This document shows, piece by piece, positions 59,124 through 64,000 of a stretch of DNA of 64,000 nucleotides; the stretch's first letter is position 1; each line of letters starts with the position of its first letter. The stretch comes from Brenneria bubanii (GTDB taxonomy: Bacteria > Pseudomonadota > Gammaproteobacteria > Enterobacterales > Enterobacteriaceae): NCBI RefSeq assembly GCF_022378355.1, contig NZ_JAKMAJ010000003.1, forward strand, positions 342,222 to 406,221, given 5' to 3'. Under the pieces are notes generated by a model. It worked only from the letters and a program-made list of their open reading frames with translations, made no database searches and had not been told where the DNA came from. Made by a program: the position numbers and the translations under genes.

Positions 59124-60662
59124 TCAAGAGATGACGTTGTTAATGTTCTTCCGATGCACGTTGTCGAACAGATCGGAAGAAACCGCGCGGTAGTTGGCGA
59201 AGGTGATTTGATTGGTAAGCTGTTGAATCGACTGCCTACGAACGAACTGACCAAAGCCCGGCTTAACCAGAATCGTCCCCTGGGTCTCCTGCGCCGTCTC
59301 TTCATAAATCGTCTGCCCGCGCAGCACGGTTTTCACCACCTTGCCGGTCAGCTGCATGCCGTGCAGCGGCGTGTATTTGTTCTTCATAAAAGAGAGGTCT
59401 TTATCTATCGCCCACTGCTTATTCAGGTCGATAATGGCGAAATCGGCATCGGCGCCTACCGACATCGCGCCTTTTTTAGGGAACAAACCATAGTGGACGG
59501 CGGCGTTGCGGCTTAATACCTCGACCAGACGCTGCAAAGTCAGACGTCCCTGGTTGTAGCCCTCGCTAACGAGAATGTTTACCATGGTTTCGGTGCCGGG
59601 GATCCCCGGGAAAGCGGTCCAGATATTCATTCCCGGCGCATCTTTCTCTACCGGGACGTCGTCGAGATCCTTGTTGGCCTGTACCTTGTACGGCGCGTGA
59701 TCGGTCGCCACGAAGTCGATGCTGCCGTTGGCCAGCCCTTCCCACAGTTCCTTGTTATCCTGCTTGGTACGCAGCGGCGGCGCGATTTTGGCCATCGCGC
59801 CATAGGTGGTCATGGCCTCGGGCGCGTTCAGCACCAGATAGTGCGGGCAGACTTCGGCCGTGACGGCAAGCCCGCGTCGTTTGGCTTCGGCGACCAGACG
59901 AGCGCCAATACCGGTGCTCATATGCACCACATGGAAACGGCACTCGGTTTCTTCAGCGAAGGCGATCCCCAGTTGAATCGCCGCTTTCTCAGCCAGCTCC
60001 AGGCGCGCTTCCGACCATGCCGGACCGTCCAGACGGCCTTCGCCCTTATACTTGTTGACGTAGTAGTCGCACATGGCGAAGTTTTCGGCATGTACGCCGA
60101 CGGCAAGCCCGGTCTTCTCGACGATTTTGAAGACTTCGTGCATTTCAGGATCGGTCACGCGGTTATAGGTCGGCACCGACGGCGTCATATACACCTTGAA
60201 GGCGACGACGCCGACGTCGGCCTGCGCCTTGACGTTTTCCAGCCGCCCTTCGCGGACGTCTTCCCCGGTCACCCCGCCCCACATGGCGTAATCGACGATA
60301 GCCTGCGGCGCCACCGCATCCAGTTTCTCGTTCAGGGAGCTGACGTCGCGCACCGAACGCGGCGAAGAGCAACAGGGCATATCGATAATGGTGGTTACGC
60401 CGCCGGCCGCGGCCTGACTGGTTCCGGTCAGGAAGGTTTCGCGGTGGGTGAATCCGGGATCCATAAAGTGGGTGTGGGAATCGATGCAGCCCGGAATAAC
60501 CAGATTGCCTTCGGCATCAATGACTTCCTGCGCATCAACGGTCGTGCCGCAGGCCAGGAAGCCGGCGATCTTGCCCTCGGCGACAGCGATATCGACGTTT
60601 GCGACGTCGTTGTCCTTCATGAGAGGAATAACAGCATTTTTTATCAGCAGATCATAGGTCAT
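59124..60662 (-). CDS. Allantoinase/hydantoinase-type amidohydrolase with a C-terminal extension
   Basis: A 512-residue cyclic-amide hydrolase. Motifs: CIDSHTHFMDPGFTHRETFL (His, His), VAFKVYMTPSVPT (Lys expected to be carbamylated), GVHAENFAMCDYY (His), FHVVHMSTGIG (His) and DFVATDHAPYKV (Asp). It resembles AllB, including the LRGQTIYEE and GQFV ending, but goes on for about 38 residues after that point (RRQSIQQLTNQITFANYRAV and on). It starts the minus-strand operon. The substrate may be allantoin, a hydantoin or a dihydropyrimidine. Confidence 0.88.
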   Translation of the reverse strand: MTYDLLIKNAVIPLMKDNDVANVDIAVAEGKIAGFLACGTTVDAQEVIDAEGNLVIPGCIDSHTHFMDPGFTHRETFLTGTSQAAAGGVTTIIDMPCCSSPRSVRDVSSLNEKLDAVAPQAIVDYAMWGGVTGEDVREGRLENVKAQADVGVVAFKVYMTPSVPTYNRVTDPEMHEVFKIVEKTGLAVGVHAENFAMCDYYVNKYKGEGRLDGPAWSEARLELAEKAAIQLGIAFAEETECRFHVVHMSTGIGARLVAEAKRRGLAVTAEVCPHYLVLNAPEAMTTYGAMAKIAPPLRTKQDNKELWEGLANGSIDFVATDHAPYKVQANKDLDDVPVEKDAPGMNIWTAFPGIPGTETMVNILVSEGYNQGRLTLQRLVEVLSRNAAVHYGLFPKKGAMSVGADADFAIIDLNKQWAIDKDLSFMKNKYTPLHGMQLTGKVVKTVLRGQTIYEETAQETQGTILVKPGFGQFVRRQSIQQLTNQITFANYRAVSSDLFDNVHRKNINNVIS

Positions 60663-61021
60663 ATTTAGTTACCACAGTGATGTTAACGGCATCAAAGCGG
60701 ATGAACGGCCAGTACCGCCGGCGGCATCCACAATGGCGATTATCAATACTGTTTGTAATGCTATTTCAAGCGACGTTGCGCCACCAGCGCAGTTAATACA
60801 ATGTTGCGATGCGAAAAACGGGACGCGTTAACCTGGGCAACACCGGAGCCGGTTGGCGGGCGACGATGCCTTAAAAAACGCTTATGGAGATGAATCAGAG
60901 GTGAAACGGCGGCGATATGCCGCGAAAGGCGGCGGCTTGCGCGGCAAGTGAAATGGTCGCGGAAAGATTTCCGGCGTCTGCGGACTGGCGCGGTGGATCA
61001 GTCCGCAGACGCCGGAGAGAA
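60663..61021. other. Promoter region of the ureide operon and end of the MFS gene
   Basis: 359 bp. TTGCGCCA at 60776-60783 is the reverse complement of the TGGCGCAA half-site seen in the palindrome at 46566-46582. The far end has a long perfect hairpin (see next entry). No gene is supported. Confidence 0.4.
60970..61016 (-). terminator. Perfect 18-bp hairpin after the MFS transporter gene
   Basis: TCCGGCGTCTGCGGACTG and CAGTCCGCAGACGCCGGA pair perfectly (18 bp, 11-base loop), ending 5 bases after the MFS stop on the minus strand. It is followed by AAATCTTTCC, a weak U tract. Probably a terminator or mRNA end protector. Confidence 0.65.
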
Positions 61022-62260
61022 TTACAGCGCTATCTGCTTCGTTTCTTTACCCAGAATCACAGTCGCCAGCACCGCCAGCAAAATCGCCGCGCTGAACAGT
61101 GAGAAGATGCCGCCGATGGGGATGCCGGCCGAAACCATGTATCCCACCATCAGGGGACCGAGTATCCCCCCGATGCGCCCGATAGCAGCGGCGACGCCGG
61201 CGCCGGTGGTTCTTATCCGGGTGGGGTATTGCTCCGGCGTATAGGCATACAGCGCGCCCCAGGCGCCCAGGTTAAAGAAGGAGAGCAAAGAGCCGGAAAA
61301 CAGCAGTTGGGCGCCGGTGTCGGCATTGCCGAAAAGATAGGCGCTGACCAGCGTACCCAGCAGATAGACCGCCAGCACCCAGCGCCGCCCGACGCGTTCA
61401 ATCAGCCAGGCCACCGAAAAATAGCCCGGCAGTTGGGCGAAGGTCATGACCAGGACATAGCCGAAACTCTTCACCAGATCGAATCCCTTGATCATCATTA
61501 CGCTCGGCAGCCACAGGAACATGCCGTAATAGGAAAAAACCACGCAGAACCACACTATCCACAGCATGAGGCTGCAACGGCGGTACTCGCCGCTCCATAA
61601 GGTCGCTATCTTGCTGAGGAACGATGATTGTTTATCCTGCCGGCTCATATGAAGATAGTGCGGCGAATCCGGCAGGCTGAAGCGCAGGTAGAGCGCATAA
61701 AACGCCGGCAATGCGCACAGAAGCATCGCGCCGCGCCAGCCGAAGCTGGGCAACGGAATAAGGAAGTAGGCGATCAGCGCCGCCAGCAGCCAGCCCACGG
61801 CCCAAAAGCTTTCCAGCAGCACCACCACGCGTCCGCGCACCGTCGGCGAAACGCTTTCGCTGACCAGCGTCGACGCGACCGGCAATTCGCCGCCCAGCCC
61901 CATGCCGATGAAAAAACGCAACGTCAGCAGGCTGCCGAATCCCCAGGCAAAGGCGCTCAGCCCGCTGGCGACGCTGAACATCAGCAGCGTAAGCATAAAG
62001 GCCGACTTGCGCCCTTTTCTGTCGGCATAAAGGCCGAAAATAAAGGCGCCGACCGCCATGCCGACGGAGTTTACGCTGCCAATCAGCCCCATCTGGGCGG
62101 CCGTCAGCCCCCAGTCCTGCTTCAGGGCGGCCAAAATGAAGGACAGTAACCCGACGTCCATTGCATCGAACAGCCACCCGGTTCCGCATACCAACAACAA
62201 TTTATTGTGCGAGAAAGCGCCTTGCCGAACCTGAGACAACATCATGATGGTCTTTATCAT
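61022..62260 (-). CDS. MFS transporter (NiaP/aromatic-acid-type metabolite:H+ symporter)
   Basis: A 412-residue, 12-helix major facilitator. It begins with TGWLFDAMDVGLLSFILAAL, the family's TM1 with its Asp. The MFS loop motif LYADRKGRKSAFM follows, with RFFIGMGLGGELPVASTLVS in TM4 and SVSPTVRGRVVVLLES after. This pattern is seen in niacin (NiaP) and related symporters. Substrate not determined. It could serve the ureide pathway or aromatic-acid use (padC lies next to it). Confidence 0.8.
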   Translation of the reverse strand: MIKTIMMLSQVRQGAFSHNKLLLVCGTGWLFDAMDVGLLSFILAALKQDWGLTAAQMGLIGSVNSVGMAVGAFIFGLYADRKGRKSAFMLTLLMFSVASGLSAFAWGFGSLLTLRFFIGMGLGGELPVASTLVSESVSPTVRGRVVVLLESFWAVGWLLAALIAYFLIPLPSFGWRGAMLLCALPAFYALYLRFSLPDSPHYLHMSRQDKQSSFLSKIATLWSGEYRRCSLMLWIVWFCVVFSYYGMFLWLPSVMMIKGFDLVKSFGYVLVMTFAQLPGYFSVAWLIERVGRRWVLAVYLLGTLVSAYLFGNADTGAQLLFSGSLLSFFNLGAWGALYAYTPEQYPTRIRTTGAGVAAAIGRIGGILGPLMVGYMVSAGIPIGGIFSLFSAAILLAVLATVILGKETKQIAL

Positions 62261-62345
62261 ATCAAGGTGAAGGTCCGGGCATTATATCGAAACGGGCGAC
62301 ATACCGTGAGGGCCGCCTCCACATTTAGGCCCAATTGCCGATCGT

Positions 62346-62852
62346 CTATCGCAGGTTATTGGGAAAATCCTTTGGTAACTCGCTGGGCGCACAGGCAATT
62401 ACACCGTCATTATTTTCACCGCAATCGCGGATAAAGGTGATGGTCGCGAACTCATCGATCACTTCCGTTGGATACGTCGGTCCGGCCGCGCGGTACGCCT
62501 CCATTTCGGCGAGGTGATCATTCTGGAAACAGACGGTTTTCTCAGGGTGTTCGATTATCCAGCGAGGAAAGAATATGCTGCCGTGAAACAGGCGATCCTG
62601 GAGGTTGATAATCAGGCTGACATCGGTACCGGTAGGCTCAGTCCAGACCACTTTGTAGATATGTTCACCCACGCGAGCGATATAGACGCGCTGATCCTTG
62701 ACCCAGCGATTTCCCACAATACCGCTGTGAATACGGTAATCTATCGTCCGGCCGTTTTTGATGTAAATCTCGTAATTCCAGCCGTTGTCGTAGGTATAGA
62801 CCAGGTGTTTACCCACAAAACGTTGCAAGTCGTGTTTATCAAAACTACTCAT
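62346..62852 (-). CDS. padC: Phenolic acid decarboxylase
   Basis: A 168-residue, cofactor-free enzyme that decarboxylates ferulic, p-coumaric and caffeic acids to vinyl phenols. It has the PadC lipocalin-like barrel: YDNGWNYEIYIKNGRTIDYR, then SGIVGNRWVKDQRVYIARVG and LFHGSIFFPRWIIEHPEKTV. The catalytic Glu and Arg/Tyr residues are in these strands. B. subtilis PadC has 161 residues. It fits a plant-associated lifestyle and is unrelated to the UbiD-type decarboxylase at 47 kb. Confidence 0.93.
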   Translation of the reverse strand: MSSFDKHDLQRFVGKHLVYTYDNGWNYEIYIKNGRTIDYRIHSGIVGNRWVKDQRVYIARVGEHIYKVVWTEPTGTDVSLIINLQDRLFHGSIFFPRWIIEHPEKTVCFQNDHLAEMEAYRAAGPTYPTEVIDEFATITFIRDCGENNDGVIACAPSELPKDFPNNLR

Positions 62853-63008
62853 GGTTTATTTCTCCTCGGCGGACGAAGCAGTAAATACCTTAGTACGCCT
62901 GTTTAGAACAACGACAGGTTCCCGCCACATGGCTAAAACCTTGCCTGATGAATAGATCGCGGCAGCATTTACGCTAACGCCCCTCGCCGCGCCGGACTGA
63001 TGTTTGCT

Positions 63009-64000
63009 TTAATTATCGCGCTCGTCGGCGGCTATTTTCCCCTGCCGCCAGTTGAGCAAAGGCGTCACCGACATGCCATGAACCACCACGCTGGCGACGA
63101 TCAAGGTAAAGGCCATATCGGCCATTCTTGTTACGTCGTCGCCGGCCAGTCCGTGGGTATAGGCCCAGGCGATGTAGTTTATGCTGCCGATCCCGCGGAT
63201 CCCCAGCCACCCCAGCACCAGACGCTGTTCGCCCGGCACCTGCATGCCGAGAGTGGCAATCCATACCGACGCCGGTCGAATAATCAGAAACAGCAAAGCG
63301 GCCAGCAGCAATCCCATCGGATCCCAGTGCTGCGCCAGCGTAACGCCCAGCACGATAATGATCGCCGCGGCAAACAATCTTTCCACCATATCGCCGAACG
63401 ACAGGGCGTCGCCCACCACCAGGCCGACCGAACTGGCGGGATTGGTTGCGCGAGGTTCGTGGCGAATATGGGGGTTGACCAGCACCTCCGCCGGCGGGCG
63501 GTTGCCGCTGTCGGAAAAGTCATCGGCGGGCTGGCGATTGATGACGCGCATTTCCGCCCGGCGCAGCCCTACGCCGGCGGCAAACGCCGCCAGAAAACCG
63601 GATGCATCCAGCGCCTGCGCGGCGGCATAACTCAGGGCAATCAGCGCCAGCGCCAGAAAGTCGTTCGGCGCGACATCCTGGTGAGTATGCCGTAGATGGG
63701 TGGCGTACTGGCCGACGAAACGTCCCATGGCGAAGCCGATGCCCACCCCGGCGGTCACGGCCCACAGCACATCCACCAGCGCCCAGTGGCCGAATGCCGA
63801 CAGTGATACGCCGCCGGGCGTCGTCGACGCCATGACCGCCAGCATCAGCAGCGGCAACGCGCTGCCGTCATTCATTCCCGCCTCGCTGGAAAGCGAAACG
63901 CGCAGATTATCGTTATCGCTGGCGTCATTAACGGCGATTAAGCTGGCCAGTACCGGGTCGGGGGGGGGCGGCCCCAGCGCGCCACGCCCCCCGCACAGCC
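63009..64000 (-). CDS. CPA1 Na+/H+ antiporter (C-terminal part; cut by window end)
   Basis: The frame is open from the window end at 64000 to a stop at 63009, giving at least 330 residues. The part seen starts GALGPPPPDPVLASLIAVND, the DPVLA helix break of NhaP-type antiporters, then LSSEAGMNDGSALPLLMLAV, which has the conserved ND acidic pair of this family. About eight more membrane segments follow. A C8-9 tract near 63961-63969 encodes the Pro run. The N-terminus lies outside the window. Confidence 0.88.
   Translation of the reverse strand, partial: LCGGRGALGPPPPDPVLASLIAVNDASDNDNLRVSLSSEAGMNDGSALPLLMLAVMASTTPGGVSLSAFGHWALVDVLWAVTAGVGIGFAMGRFVGQYATHLRHTHQDVAPNDFLALALIALSYAAAQALDASGFLAAFAAGVGLRRAEMRVINRQPADDFSDSGNRPPAEVLVNPHIRHEPRATNPASSVGLVVGDALSFGDMVERLFAAAIIIVLGVTLAQHWDPMGLLLAALLFLIIRPASVWIATLGMQVPGEQRLVLGWLGIRGIGSINYIAWAYTHGLAGDDVTRMADMAFTLIVASVVVHGMSVTPLLNWRQGKIAADERDN

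Noticed and set aside
63955-64000. Frameshift in the antiporter at the G-run by the window end
   Set aside because: The frame stays open through the run and reads GALGPPPPDPVLA, which fits the antiporter family, so no shift is needed.

Overview
The window is chromosomal DNA from a member of the Enterobacterales. Most housekeeping proteins (RNase II, aconitase A, TyrS, PurR, LapB, RibA, SlyB, GloA) closely follow their Escherichia coli relatives in length and motifs, and gene order largely matches E. coli around rnb/osmB/pyrF/acnA and gstA/pdxH/slyA/purR/cfa/mdtK. The moderately high GC, the solitary araD next to a CstA-type carrier, and padC suggest a plant-associated lineage such as Pectobacteriaceae (Brenneria, Pectobacterium, Dickeya). 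That assignment is an inference.

Layout. 1-3.3 kb: end of a molybdopterin oxidoreductase, two regulators, a cupin and a frameshifted glyoxalase-fold gene. 3.5-35.5 kb: conserved core, with rnb, cstA, araD, osmB, yciH-pyrF, lapAB, pgpB, ribA, an OppA-like binding protein, acnA, gstA, pdxY-tyrS-pdxH, mliC, anmK, slyB/slyA, gloA, rnt, grxD, mepH, the 29-residue membrane protein gene ynhF, purR, cfa, ribE, mdtK and tRNA-Val(GAC). Past the tRNA the core order ends. 35.5-36.75 kb is a decayed stretch without a convincing gene. 36.7-46.3 kb holds an EAL phosphodiesterase, a LuxR-type regulator and a complete E. coli common pilus locus (ecpRABCDE).

The most striking part is 46.6-60.7 kb. A tight eleven-gene operon encodes a UbiX/UbiD prenyl-FMN decarboxylase pair, three hexameric microcompartment shell proteins (BMC-H), one pentameric vertex protein (BMC-P), an unusual cysteine-rich 273-residue protein with shell-like domains, a flavoprotein-fold protein, an adenine-deaminase-like amidohydrolase, a cyclase/formamidase and a DUF1989 protein. 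A LysR regulator follows. Facing it is an operon with an allantoinase/hydantoinase-type amidohydrolase, an isochorismatase-fold amidase, an M20 allantoate/carbamoyl amidohydrolase and an NCS2 purine-type permease. There is no aldehyde or alcohol dehydrogenase, phosphotransacylase, diol dehydratase or glycyl-radical enzyme, so this is not a classical metabolosome. My reading is a microcompartment system for a purine-, ureide- or hydantoin-like nitrogen heterocycle: uptake by the permease, ring opening and deamidation by the hydrolases, and a decarboxylation step. The substrate is unknown.

61-64 kb: an MFS transporter, phenolic acid decarboxylase padC, and the 3' part of a CPA1-type Na+/H+ antiporter that runs off the window end.
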